From Crocodylus rhombifer (lineage: Eukaryota; Chordata; Crocodylia; Crocodylidae), in assembly GCA_038503035.1 (NCBI GenBank), contig JAVSML010024348.1, forward strand, positions 323,249-387,248: 64,000 nt of DNA, given 5' to 3'. Below, piece after piece: positions 48,178-60,200 of this stretch. The translations under genes and the position numbers were made by a program. The notes under the pieces were generated by a model. The model had not been told where the DNA came from and did no database searches. It saw nothing but the letters and a program-made list of their open reading frames with translations. How positions within the stretch are numbered: position 1 is the stretch's first letter; each line of letters starts with the position of its first letter.

Positions 48178-49735
48178 CAAGTCAGCTGGACCATAGCAAT
48201 TGCTTCCGCCAGGGCTGCCCGCTCTCCCCGATCCTTTTTATCGGCACCATTGAACCCCTGGCCCACCACATCAGGCAGGACCCCAGGATGCATGGAGTCC
48301 CGATTTTTTTTTTTTTTTTTTTTTTTCTGGAGGAAGCAAGGGAGAAACCAAGGTCCTGGCCTACATGGATGACCTGAACATCCTGGGCTAGAATAAGTGT
48401 GCTGTAGAGAGAGCCCAGAGGCACACATGGGTCTACAAGGTGGCAGCAGGGCAAGAGCACCTGCCCAGCTATGGGTGAGCTCGGGGACCTGGAGTCCCTG
48501 GGGGTCTCAGTCCCCTGTGAGGGGGTAAAGATCCTCAGGGTGGAGTTTGACCCAGGGCTGAGTGAAAGGAGGGCCTGGGAGAAGAGGAGGACAAAGTGAA
48601 GCAGAGATTGGGTCTGTGGCACATGCGCTGCCTCTCCATGGGGGTCATGTGGCACTCATGAAGGCAGTGTTGCTACCAGTGCTTCTGTATACTGCACTGG
48701 TCTTCCCTACATCCAAGTGTGTCACCCACGGAATCCAGACAGTCATGTGCATCTTCTTCTGGGGATCCAGAATGGAAAAGGTGGCAAGGAAGACCCTGTA
48801 CAAGAAGAAACGGGCCGGGGGCAGGGGGATGCCTGACAAGCCAGATCTGCAAGCTGGCAACCGGGTCAGCAACCAAAACAGCCTGTCTTGTCAAGTATTT
48901 TACAGGTCATCTCCTGAGACCGTGCTGGGTGTATGCACCAGCCAGAGGGAGACCGTGCACCATGGAGCACCCCTGGTTCTACAGTGTGCTGAACGAGTTC
49001 CGGCGCGAGTATGGGCTACAGACGGAAAGCCCAGAGACCATGTCCAACCACAGGAATATGCAGAAGGCAAGACCACGGAGCTGCTCCCTGAAGACCAGCT
49101 CTTCCACAAAGACCTACGAAAACACCACAGAGACTTGAACTGGCTCATAGCTCACAACGTACTCCCAGGGAAGGCATGGAGGCACAGAGTGAGATGAGTC
49201 TAAACCCAGCTGCCCCAGGGGAAGCTACCAAGGTGAGAATGAGACCACCCTTTGGCTCTACCCCATGCCAAGGGAGTGTGAAAAAAGGTAAGCCAGCTCC
49301 TTGAGGAAGTAACAGGAGCCAGGCTGATGACAAGGGAGGCAGCATTGTACAGACACCTAACTAAACATCAGGGGTCCCAGACAACCCACTTCGACCAGTT
49401 TGTGTCCTGCATCAGGAGTGCCCTATGGCAATGCAGAAACCTCCTGATGTACAGTCACGCTAAGCTTGAGCAAACAGATTGTGTTAAAATGTTTCTGAGT
49501 GAAATCCAGTCCTACTACCAGAAACTGGTGGGAGAGGATGCAGCCAACTCTGCCTGGAAAAGGGACACATGGCACAGGCTGTTCAAAGTCCCCCCCAAGA
49601 AGGGAAGTGGATAGGGAGAACAAAGGGGACAGTGAAGAGGACAACAGGATCAGCAGCTGTGGAAGCAACAGCGGCATCTATAGTGACGAGGACAGAGAAT
49701 GAACTGAGAAGGGAAACCTCAAATCAGGGCCTGGA
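48178..49735 (+). mobile_element. Tx1/L1-like LINE, 3' part of ORF2
   Basis: A different LINE clade from CR1. FRQGCPLSPILFIGTIEPLA (from about 48204) and, after a T-run at about 48304-48326, AYMDDLNILG (about 48361-48390) are reverse transcriptase motifs of the Tx1/L1 type. Next come VLLPVLLYTALVFPTSK and IFFWGSRMEKVARKTLYKKK (48562-49197 frame), then WLIAHNVLPGKAWRHR, and finally ALWQCRNLLMYSHAKLEQ (49327-49614 frame), the usual order of the C-terminal region of Tx1-like LINEs. Several frame changes and stops are present. The 5' half is absent, and the 3' end is placed by loss of similarity. Confidence 0.8.
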
Positions 49736-49913
49736 CTAAGGGACTATGTTTAGGTTAGGGAAGGGCAGAGAGTTGGTGCGTGTGGGCACAGGGGAGCAGG
49801 TGCATTTATTGTAACAGGTGCACGGGTTTCTTAAGGTGGTTCTACAAAAAAGGTGCAATGGAAGTCTATGATATAGATATAGATTTTAATTTTTTTAAAA
49901 ACAAAAAAAGGAG
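49736..49913. other. No gene or repeat recognised
   Basis: Short AT-rich spacer between the Tx1-like LINE and a hAT element. Confidence 0.4.
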
Positions 49914-49921
49914 TAATTATC

Positions 49922-50239
49922 TAGGGTTGCCAATTCTGAATCTATTCCGGGGTGTTTCCAGAATGCCAACATGCCCATGAGACACAGTGCGAACGTGCCT
50001 GCATGCTTGCATATACCAGTTAAAGATTACTGTGAGTAGACTTTACATCAGGAAGGCAAATGCACATTACAATTACATTTTAAAAACCCACTGGATTACT
50101 ATACACTAGATTCAACATTTAATATTTATTTTAATGAATGCCCTATCATTTATCTCTCAGGTGACTCTCAGCAGTATCCTGGAGATTTATATCTAATTCC
50201 TGGAGACTCCAGGGCAATCCTGGAATGTTGGCAACCCCA
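49922..50239. mobile_element. Non-autonomous hAT element, 318 bp
   Basis: Ends TAGGGTTGCCAATTCTG and AATGTTGGCAACCCCA are inverted copies. Flanking octamers TAATTATC (49914-49921) and TAATTACC (50240-50247) agree at 7 of 8 positions. Confidence 0.9.
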
Positions 50240-50247
50240 TAATTACC

Positions 50248-51492
50248 ACACTCTAGCCAGCCTCCGCATAATGTGTATCAACATCCCGTGCTTCAAAATG
50301 GCAGCGGGGGTGTTTTATCTAAAGCTCAACGAACAAACATTATATAAAACGCCCCCACCTCTATTTTGAAGTGTGGAGACACTGATACATGAGACACTCT
50401 GGACACTTTAATTAGAATGGCTTGCTCCACCCCATCCCTGGAGCATGTGTATAGATGCCCTCTGAGCCTACCTGATAGAGACTTCTGACCCTGGGAATGT
50501 CCTGAAGCTTGATGAAAGGTGCTAACTGCTTGCACTGGAACACACCATGCTGTATAAGAACTGAACACAGTTTTTGTTCCTTATTATCACAATGAGGTTT
50601 AGTTTACTCCAGGCTTTTTAACTACAAAGCAAACACTGAAATACAGGTGATGAGCCCCAAAATATATAAAATACACCAAAAGGTACCGGAAAAAAAAAGT
50701 TCCATGCAGTTGCATCTGATCTGGAAACTACTAATAGAATTCTTCATACAAATATAAGGAATATGTCTGGATCCAGCAAGTCTTTCAAATTGGTGAACCT
50801 TTTTAAGGGTGATCACTGTAAAACTATTAGTGTTATTTCAAATATATATAAGATTTTGAATATATAACCAGAGTAAATTTAACTTATCATAAGTGACCAC
50901 TTGAAGTTTCATACTTTCAGGAAGTATAATAAGATGCCCAGTTGGAGCTGCTAAACTACCATAAACTAGCTGAACCTTTTCTATTTATACAAGCTATAAA
51001 TAATTTTACGTCACATCACAAGCTCCAGTATCAACAATGAAAACCTGGTAAGGAAGCAGGGAAGGAGGAGGGAAAGCAGTTCTCGGGGAAGGGACTATGC
51101 ATGTTTTCTGTTCATTATTACACAGCACAGAAATACTTCCCGCTCATCATTACACAGCATTTTTTTCCCAGAGTCTCTGAGGAAAACAGAGGACCCATTA
51201 AGAGAGCTTAGGCACACCCACAGCATTTTGCTGTGACTAATACCACAACATCACACATACATGGAAGTTTCTCTATTTAATCAGAAATAGATTTAGGGGC
51301 AACATTTTTAAAAAGCCTTACCTATTGACCTCTTTTCCCATCCAGATATCTGTCACAGAACACGGCAGAAACTCCTTTTATTTATCTTAACATGTTTTCA
51401 ATTTTCCTACAAGTCAGAGTGAATTTGCACTTCTTTCTTATTACATAAAGTATTTTTATTCAAACCTCAGCATTCTTTGTTTTGCTTGGTTT
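50248..51492. other. No gene or repeat recognised
   Basis: AT-rich unique-looking DNA. Confidence 0.4.
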
Positions 51493-51500
51493 CCTTACAG

Positions 51501-51781
51501 CAGAGGTTCCCAACCTCTGGGCTACGGCCTGGTACTGGGTCACAAAGGGTGGCTGCCGGTCCACAGGAGGGTTGGCTGCTGGACCATAAGTCCAGAAGTG
51601 ATCAGCATATTGCAGACTGGCAGCCAGCCCTTTTTTGTTATACTATCATACTCAGTATAAAAAAAGGGTTGGCTACCAATCCACAGTATACTGGTCATTT
51701 CCAGTCTCCAGTATGCTGGTCTGCACTTTGCCGGTCCGCGGTCACTTCCTGTCTGCAGTCTAAAATGGTTGAGAACCACTG
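51501..51781. mobile_element. Non-autonomous hAT element, 281 bp
   Basis: Ends CAGAGGTTCCCAACCTC and ATGGTTGAGAACCACTG are inverted copies. Flanking octamers CCTTACAG (51493-51500) and CTTTACAG (51782-51789) agree at 7 of 8 positions. The internal phrase GCCGGTCCACAGG is shared with common vertebrate hAT miniature elements. Confidence 0.9.
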
Positions 51782-51842
51782 CTTTACAGAGAGCATAAAC
51801 ATACCTATGACAGTGCCACCGTTTGGGATTTGCATGATTATG

Positions 51843-52232
51843 GGTGTGTCTACACATGCATTTACACTGGCTTAAATTTACTACACAGTAAATTACTGCA
51901 CAGTAAACTGGAATAGGCTGGCATCTACACGTGTGAGCATTATAGTGTGCATTAACACTGTATGTAGGCTGACTTCGGACTACCCAAGTCAGTCCACACA
52001 CACAGTGTTACTGTGCAGTAAGACATCTACATCTGTTTTACTGTGCAGTAACAAATTGGGTGTAAATTTGCAGGTATCAAATTTACGCTCAAGTTGGCAT
52101 AAATTGCCGTATTTAATGCGCAGTACGGGCACAACTCTACACATGCATGCCCATACTGCACAGTAAATGAGTTGTGCCCGTACTGCACAGTAATTTCCAT
52201 TACTGCGCAGTAAATGCACACATGTAGAGCAC
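51843..52232. mobile_element. Palindromic miniature element, copy 3
   Basis: Left end GGGTGTGTCTACACATGC. Right end, from the other strand, GGTGCTCTACATGTGTG. The words TACTGTGCAGTAA and its variants occur about seven times. AGTTGTGCCCGTACTG (about 52170) is inverted at about 52117, making an internal hairpin. Same family as 38059-38254 and 42566-43061. Confidence 0.7.
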
Positions 52233-52579
52233 CGTATATTTCTCTGAATGCTTATCTGAAGTTTGTCTCTGGCCAAGGTCTTCCCTTCTTTAGTGCAGTA
52301 TGTATTGTGACATAATATTTATACTTCGATTATTTTGTGGTTTCTGATGAGTCTGTTACTTATTCATTCAGATTATTCTAAGCAGCACAAGCATCAGGTT
52401 GGAACATTGTATATGTCAGCATTTTCATCAGTATTTCATTTGTGTGTATGAAAGATGGTGTATTATCTTTTAGTGCAATGGATGTGTGTTGTGCTTTCAA
52501 CAAACCATAAATTTGAGGATTTCAGGAGTTGTGAAAATTTTGGGGATGATATTTTGTGATACTTAGTACATGTTTGTAT

Positions 52580-52777
52580 GAGGGTGTTCCAGAAAGAAAC
52601 AGCATTTTTCAAATAAACCCATTTTGTATGCTATGAGTAGGAAAGTACACAGCAGCAGATAACACTGATAGCGTTGTCAAAAGTACGCAACGTTTACAGC
52701 TATGTAGAGAAGTGATGTCGTCCAGTAGATGATCATTGTATTATTTTGAAAGCACTGTTATTTTCTCAAACACCCTC
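52580..52777. mobile_element. Small inverted-repeat element, 198 bp
   Basis: Ends GAGGGTGTTCCAGAAAGAAA and, from the other strand, GAGGGTGTTTGAGAAAATAA. No convincing target duplication, so the superfamily is left open. It is separate from the other families in the window. Confidence 0.6.
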
Positions 52778-53457
52778 GTGTGCTGTAATTTTTGGGCTCT
52801 ATGTTCACTTGGAAGTTTTTGGGGCACTGTAAATATTGCAGACGTTCAATACATGTGTTTTGTTGTTCTGGTGTGCATGTGTGCATTTTGGAGTACTAGA
52901 AAGCTTTGATCCAGGCTGCTCAAATTCTTATCGTGGCTTAGTTTTTCATAGAAAACCACAGCTTTGACTAAACAAAATTCTTCATGAAAAGCAGCTGTGC
53001 TCATTCATACCTGCTTTCCATAGACAAATAGAATGTCAAGTTGAAAAATAAGCAGCTGAAACCCATTTATTCCCACTCAAAAGACAGAAAACGTTGCGCG
53101 TTGAACATCCTATAAAACATCTACATGTTTTGGGGGGGAAAAGGCCATTTTTGCACGATATCTAATTTTCGTATCTTCTTTGGATTTGGGGGCTGTCCTC
53201 CTCTCAGGGCCCTGTCTTTCAGCTTTGCCGACATGTTTCAGTCATTGCCTCACTTTACTATTTGTGCCCGCAGAGAACTGGTTAATAGGCAGGCAACTGG
53301 GAGAACTGCCTGGAGCCACATGTCACCGAGTATCACTGCACACCAGCTCTGCGTTCGCCAGCCTACTGCATCAATAACCAGCTCTCCAGGAGAGGTCTGT
53401 AAGATCGCTGTGCTGGGCCTGTTTCTTCCTCAGGGTAGAGGCCCAAGCGTGTAGGGC
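52778..53457. other. No gene or repeat recognised
   Basis: AT-rich DNA giving way to CpG-richer sequence from about 53.4 kb. Confidence 0.4.
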
Positions 53458-54048
53458 AGCGGTGCTCAACCCTGTGCTTCTGCAGGCCAGGAGGTGTGTG
53501 GCTGGTCTCCAGGCCAGATCAGACCCACCCGCTGCCAGGACCGGGGCTGGATGCACCCCGTCCCCGTGCCGCTGGACGGGACCTCCGCTCTGCCCCTCAG
53601 CCAGCCCCTGCACGCCTGGCCGGGGCCCTGCTCTGCCCCAGGGGCCTCTGGCAGCCCCAGGTGCCCAGATCACCTGAGCTGGCGCAGAGGGGCTCCCCGC
53701 GGGTCCTGAACCGTGGGTATTAACGCTTGCACCCCTGCCCTGCCACCATACGTGAGGGCCCCAGGGCGCGGGTAAGGGCTGTCCTTACCCCTGCACACCG
53801 CTGGCAGCTCCAGGGTTTCCTAGCAGCTCCCTCCCTTTACTGAGGGAAGGAATTTCCCAGCTCCCCTGCCCCTCCCCCTTCTTGCTCCGCCCCCCGGGAA
53901 GCCTTTTTTTCTCTTTTCCAGCCTTGTTAACCCCCCCGCCTGCAGCCGGGGGAACGGACCCCTGCGCGCACGCGCTGATCTACAACCCACCCCTGCTTTC
54001 GGCTCCCTGGGCCGAAAAACAAGGGCCGGGGAACGCGATGGGCTTGCC

Positions 54049-54060
54049 CGCGCATGCGCC
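54049..54060. promoter_or_regulatory. NRF1-type palindromic site
   Basis: CGCGCATGCGCC contains the perfect palindrome GCGCATGCGC (54050-54059), the classical NRF1 recognition sequence, about 120 bp before the TXN start codon. Binding is not shown by the sequence. Confidence 0.65.
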
Positions 54061-54179
54061 CATTTGGCCACGCCCCCTCCCCACTGGCCTACATAAGCTG
54101 GCGGACGGGCGGGCCTGTAGTTGTAGGCGGTCGGTTCACGTCGGTAGCAGGCAGCGTGCGCGAGCGGGCAGGCGGCACG

Positions 54180-54203
54180 ATGGTGAAGTGCGTGGGGACC
54201 CTG
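54180..54203 (+). CDS. TXN: TXN coding exon 1
   Basis: Encodes MVKCVGTL, then the donor GTGAGT. Intron 1 is about 3.3 kb; near 55.4-55.9 kb it contains a GC-richer stretch of unassigned, possibly repeat-derived DNA. Confidence 0.92.
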
Positions 54204-57200
54204 GTGAGTGGCTGCTGCGCGGGGGGCGCTGTGGGCAGCTCGGCCTGTTCCCGCCATGTGCGAGGGCGCCTTGCTGGGCCAGCTCAGGGCTGCGCCTCGT
54301 AGGGGGTGCTGGCTGAAGGCGGGGCAGAAGAAGGGGGGGCTGGGGAGGGAAGAGGGCGGACACACACGTCCCCCCTCCCTGAAATAAGCCACTTCTGGGA
54401 AACGGTCATTCCTTCCACGCACCTTCCCCTCCCCCTGCCCCAACTGCAGGGCAGGTCGTCTGAGCTCCTCCTCCCTCTGGCTGATCTTCAGCCTCACTTT
54501 CTGCCTCCATTTCTCTATTTACTGTGAAGACTCATCTGGTTTCCATATATATATTTTTAAAGCATGCTCTGAGGGCTCTTGGGCTTGCTGAATAACTGTC
54601 CTGCTCTTCCCTGTGGATTAGGGAGAGCAAATCTCTTATTTTTCCTTGTATAAAAACAGTAGCGTAGGCTGGTGCAGCACGAGGTGGCCTGCTTCGGTAA
54701 TCTTAATGATTTTGGAGCTGTGGGTGCCTCCAGGCAAGAGCTCCTTGCTGTGGGCTCAGGTGTGGGAGGAAAGGCAGGGTGGCTTATCTAGGGAGAAAGG
54801 TGAGGATTTGGTCCTGAAACAGCAGAAGCTTTTGACTTGATCTTGGCAAGTGTCACATGAAATAAATCACAATTCAGAAAAATGCAAGCACAGCTAATGT
54901 TATCAACCAGAGTTGCTGCATGATTAGGGCTCTAGATTAAATCCTTCCTGGCACTTGCTGCTACTCTGTAAGACCTCCTGCACTGCTCTAATTGGGGTGG
55001 AGAGGAAAAATCCCCCCCATTCACAGCTATAAAAGACCAATTTAATCCTCCAGTCTTTGTAGTTGACATTTTCTAATTTATATCTTAACTTCTGACTAGT
55101 GGAACTGGGTTCTTTTACATGATTCATCCTGTGGTCATATGGCAAGCTATTTAGACACTTTTAATCCATCTGAATATAGCGTTCAAGGGCCACTCATGTC
55201 AGCAGGTAACTGGCATTAAAGGGCTTTTGATTTAAGACCAGAAGGAAACTGGTAGATGAAGATGCACGATGGTTGCTAACTCAACTAGCTGATGAGCTAA
55301 ACTTCTTTCACTCATACATTCACATCTCATTCTAAAGGAATGCACTGAGTGTACTATCTTCTGTCTTGGTAAATATACACTAGTAATACCTGAAGGAGGT
55401 AGACAAAAGTAGGAGTAAGTATTAAATATACTGTGAGCCCTGCTATTTGGCCCCAGTGCTGCCCCTGTGTCTGATGCCCCGTGTGGATCTGGCTTCTCAT
55501 GGTATAGGGCTGGACTGGGCCCACGGACTTCCTCTCCTCCCCCAGCATACTTGATCCAGCTGGTCTGTGACCCAAGCTGCATTCAGCGCAGATCCCAGAA
55601 TGCGTGCTGGGTGTGGCACAGTCTGGTCAAAGTGGCAGCTGCACTGCATGCAGTGGATACCCAGCCTGTGCCAGTTAGGTGTCATGTGCAGGCCAGATCC
55701 TGGACAGGATGAAGCAGGCACTGCATGCAGTGCCTACCCTAGGGTGGCTATCCCTGCTGCTCTGGCTGGATCATGCCACACAAAGCACTTACTCCAGTTG
55801 CACTGGGATCTGAACTGCAGAAAGTGCAGGTCCTAGATGAGCTGCTGCAGCAGGTATGCTGAAACAGGGCCAGAGGGTCAGTGACAAGGTGAGGGAAGCC
55901 AGATAAGTTTGATTTCGTGGGCTAAAGAGAGTGGTGAAGAAACTTGCTTTCCTGTGCATAGTTACTCAAGCATCACTTGGCATGTATATACAATGACTTG
56001 CACAGATATAAGTAACAGAGTCTAATATCAATTTGAGCTGCATATTTATCAGGGTACTGATGGAGATACCTCTTACTGTGGTATATAAAGTCAGTGTTTT
56101 AAAATACTGTATGATTAAAGAACTAGACAGGTGCATTTAAAATTGCACTTCTAGGAATAGCTGGGTGGAAAGATCTCCTGGTGTACAAAAAAAAAAAAAA
56201 CTGATACAGGAAGTCTGTGCATTTTTGCTTGGATTATATGAGATTGCCTAGAATAAAGGAGTTCACTGGAAGGCTCTGAACTTGTCAGTGTATAAGAAGA
56301 GTGGCATGGGGGGGGAAATCCCTGCTTAACGTATTAGATCTGTCTGATCAAGCCTGACCACTTGTACTTTTTCCTCTACTAGTAACCTGCATGCGTTATT
56401 TATCAGGAACATGTACTGTAACTCAAGTCTAGAGCCTGAAGTGGCATCTTTTGACTGTAGTATCTGCCACTATAATTTGGTGGGGAAAATGGGTTGACTC
56501 AGAGCTTAGTCACCTTCCATTTTTTTTAATTGGATAAGCGATGGGAAACTCTTCAGTTCTGAAGTTCAGAATTTATGATAATGCTTAAATTTAGTTCATA
56601 TTGGCTTCCAGTCTTTATTTAAATGCAGTTTGAAGCTGGCAACCTTAAGGCTTAAATTTGTGGAATTAAAGTCACTTGAATACTCTTTAGCAGCAAATAA
56701 TGTACTTTCACTTAAGACTGAAAACTGTTTGCTAAACTTCTAGAATCACACTTTTAAGTACTAAACCATCTTCTTTGTGTGATATTGTCTTAGACCAACT
56801 AGTTTCATTAATTTTAATTTCTTTCAAAGCTGAGACCCAAATTTTTTGAACTTTTAAAAGCAGGAGACTTCCCTTTCCTACCCCCACTTTAATAAAAGCT
56901 AAATGTGGAGACTGGAAAGCTCCAAGTTCTAATACCTTGATGTGGTAGCCACATTTAATTCACTAACTGAAGATGACACTTTCCGTCCCCCCTTCTGGAC
57001 ATTTATGCAAAGCATATTTTGCTAAACACTTTTCTTGTATATCAGCATACCTAAAACTGTGCTGCCCTGTTAGTTAAACAAGTACAAGATATGTTAATAG
57101 AAACTTGGAATACAAGTCTAACTTTAGTCTAATACAGCATAACATAAGAGACTTTTAAGAAGACATCATTATTTCCTGGAACTTAATCTGAACAAATGTA

Positions 57201-60200
57201 AAACTCTAGGTGGCATCATGTCTACTCTGCTGTTGGCACAAGGTATTAAATTAGTTACAAAAACATTTTATTATTAAACTGATTAGCAATGTGGATGAGG
57301 TAAATGTCTTATTTGACGCTTGTACAAAATGTCACCACTACTTTGTTCTTCATAAGCAACTCTCAGCTGCTCTAAAAAGAATTCTAAAGTTCAAAAACAC
57401 ACTGGTCATCAAGAGGCAAATAATTTGTATTCACTTGTAGAAATTGAACTTAATGTTTTTAATTTTTATTCTCTCTCCTTCTCTTCCCCTGCCCCCAGGC
57501 TGAATTTGAGGCCGAATTGGCAGCAGCTGGTGATAAACTTGTAGTTATTGACTTCTCTGCTATATGGTGTGGACCATGCAAAATGATCAAGCCTTTTTTC
57601 CATGTAAGTAACTGGCAAACAATACTCACCTTACTAATCTTTCAATGGTGTAACGCCCCCCCCCCCCCCCCCCCCCCCCGGCATTGTAGTGCTTCAAAAC
57701 TACTTCATTGAGAGGTCTGACAAGTCCCCAGCTGACATGGTCAAGAAGACTTCTGACCTTGGTGCAGTTTGTAACTACATCCCTGACGCACTAGACATTT
57801 TTAACCATTTCACATGGAATAATTTTAAAGAACATGCTTAAGTGAGACTTTCTTCTAACTTCACTGTGGCAAATGACAGGGTCAAGAGAATGTAAATAAA
57901 CCTGTCCTAGTTGACACCAGAGAGCCTTGCGTTGGCTGTCTTTAGAAGCCCATCTGAAATACTGATGTCATTCTGAAATTGTAATTAAGGCTAAAATGAT
58001 AGTGATGTTTTTATATTGCTATATGGTCATAGCTGTTCAAACCTAGAATAAGTACCTTGCATTTTGATTCCACTAAAACAGCAGTGTCAAAGTTGTTCAA
58101 GGCCTTGGACTGAATCCATACTGCAGGGTGTACTTCTGGGCCAGATCTGTAGGGCCAGCAGCAACTGCAGTGTGGCTGTCTGTGTGGCCCTACATGCTCC
58201 CTGGCTTCCAGTACCCTGTTGGAGAATAGTGTGTTGATCACACACTTGTTTTTCCAATCTGCAAAACTTGTAAATGCACATGGAAAAGCAAAGCAGCTCG
58301 ACTGTATCAAGTTTGGGTCCATTCCCTTTTTGAAATGGAGATGGACTGTCTCATGAATAACTCTTGCTCAAATGAAGAGGTGGGGGGGGAAAGGAATACA
58401 ATGTTAACTTTAAAAGCAGTTCAGTAGCAGGGAGATGACCGTCTTGTAAACTAGATCAAACTGGAGAAGAATACATGTACAGCTATAAATCCTCAACTGA
58501 CCTGCCTGTATCTGGAAGGTTCTAAACCTTAATATTTGTGTGTCCCTATAGCCATCATAATACTTCCAGAAGAAGTTGTTGTGAGACTTAATGATTTGGA
58601 GGCAGAGCAGGGAATGCCCAAATAAAATCCTCCTCCTAATCCATTGTGATTGGAGATGGAAAAGTAAAGTCATGAATGCTTTGGTGACTATCACTGACAC
58701 TAGACTGTTAACTGAACTCTGGAGACCAGAATTCTAGCTAGTAAAATGGCACTAATGGAAATGGGACTTCATTTAAAAAAAAAAGGGGAGAAAAAAAAAA
58801 GGGGGGGGGAGGGAGGATTAGTCTTTCCCCACAATATGAGAGACTAAGCTGTTGAGAACAATGCTTGGTTGGGGGGAGTGTTTAATAAAGGTGCAGCTAT
58901 AACCCTAAACTCTGTTTAAATTTTAGGGGCTTGTGGAAAAATATAAAAATGTAGTATTCTTGGAGGTTGATGTGGATGATGCTCAGGTAAGGTCATGAAT
59001 TACTTTTTCCTCTATACTAATACTGTTGGTCCTATAACTCCTGACAATAGAACTAGATTTTTAACATGCAGTGTAATAATTTCATTACTGAAAATGGGTA
59101 GTGTTACTCTTGCTCTTGTATCTTAATAGCTTTACAAGGCAAGAAAGCTAAGGACTGTCTCCCCTTTCAAGAGTGGAGGTGTCTTATGTCCTCCTGGAGA
59201 AATGTTAAATTATTTTAGTGGACTTGTACTTGTACAAAGCCAGAATGATTAAAGTTCAGATGCACAACTGTCTGGCAGACTCCATAGTCTTTACTGCAGG
59301 CATGGGGAAGAAAGGTGCTAATGAGATGATTTCAGCTGCTTTACCAGGACTGAACTCAGATTTATACTTCAAGATGGCAAGTGTTCAGTCCTGGTAAGGC
59401 AGCTAAAATTTGCTTGGCCCTTACAAGAATCATAGAATCAATGAGTGGGAAGGGAAGTAGACAGATCAAGTCCAACCCCCTGCCATGGGCGGGAAGGAGC
59501 ACTGGGGGTGGTGGGGTCATAAGACCCCAGCCAGGTGCCTATCCAGTCTCCTCTTGAAGACTTCCAGGGAAGGTGAGAGCACCACCCCTCTGGGAAGCCT
59601 ATTCCAGGCTCTGGCCACCCTTACAGTGAAGTAGTTCTTCCTAATATCTAACCTAAACCTGTCCTCCCTCAGCTTGTGGCCATTGTTCCTGGTGACTCCA
59701 AGGGGGGCCCTGGTGAACAGACTTTCCCCGAGTCCCTGCTGGTGGCCCCTGATAAGGTTGTAGGCAGCCACAGGATCCCCCTTCAGTCTCCTCTTGCAGA
59801 GACTGAAGAGATTCAGGTCCCTCAGCCTCTCATAGGGCTGGCCACGGAGGCCCTCAACCATACGAGTGGCCCTCCTCTGGACCCTCTCCAAGTTCTCCAC
59901 GTTCCTCAAATGTAACGGCACTCATCTGAGCGTGGTAAGCTCTATGCCTTGATCACTTAATCTTCCCACGAACTTTGGCTTTACTAGAGCAGTACTGTTT
60001 CCTTTTTGACTTCAGTACAAATAAACTGATGGCATGTCAAAAGGCAGGCAAGCTGTTTAGCTACTGCTATGAAACAGTACAACCACTTGCAGGGACTGAG
60101 TCCAAGAGCCAATGTAAATTCAACTTTCTCCTTTCTGCTGTACTCTTTTAGGATTGTCTAACTTATCCCTGCTTCTCCCTGGAAGCTGTGTCTTTGCCAA

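Larger units (their letters stand above)
53500..54370 (+). promoter_or_regulatory. TXN: CpG island and TXN promoter
   Basis: GC- and CpG-rich block covering the first TXN exon. In the 140 bp before the ATG are an NRF1-type palindrome, a GC/CACC box (CCACGCCCCCTCC, 54068-54080) and a weak TATA-like ACATAAG (54091-54097). The start of transcription is probably near 54110-54130, giving a short 5' UTR; this is inferred from the box positions. The 225-codon minus-strand open frame here (54497-53820) is a GC-richness artefact. Confidence 0.75.

Noticed and set aside
53458..53480. Lone hAT-like end CAGCGGTGCTCAACCCTG next to the TXN CpG island
   Set aside because: No inverted partner or target duplication found, so an element cannot be delimited.
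53820..54497. 225-codon minus-strand open frame over the TXN promoter
   Set aside because: It lies in a CpG island, where stops are rare by composition. It overlaps TXN exon 1 and has no known domain.
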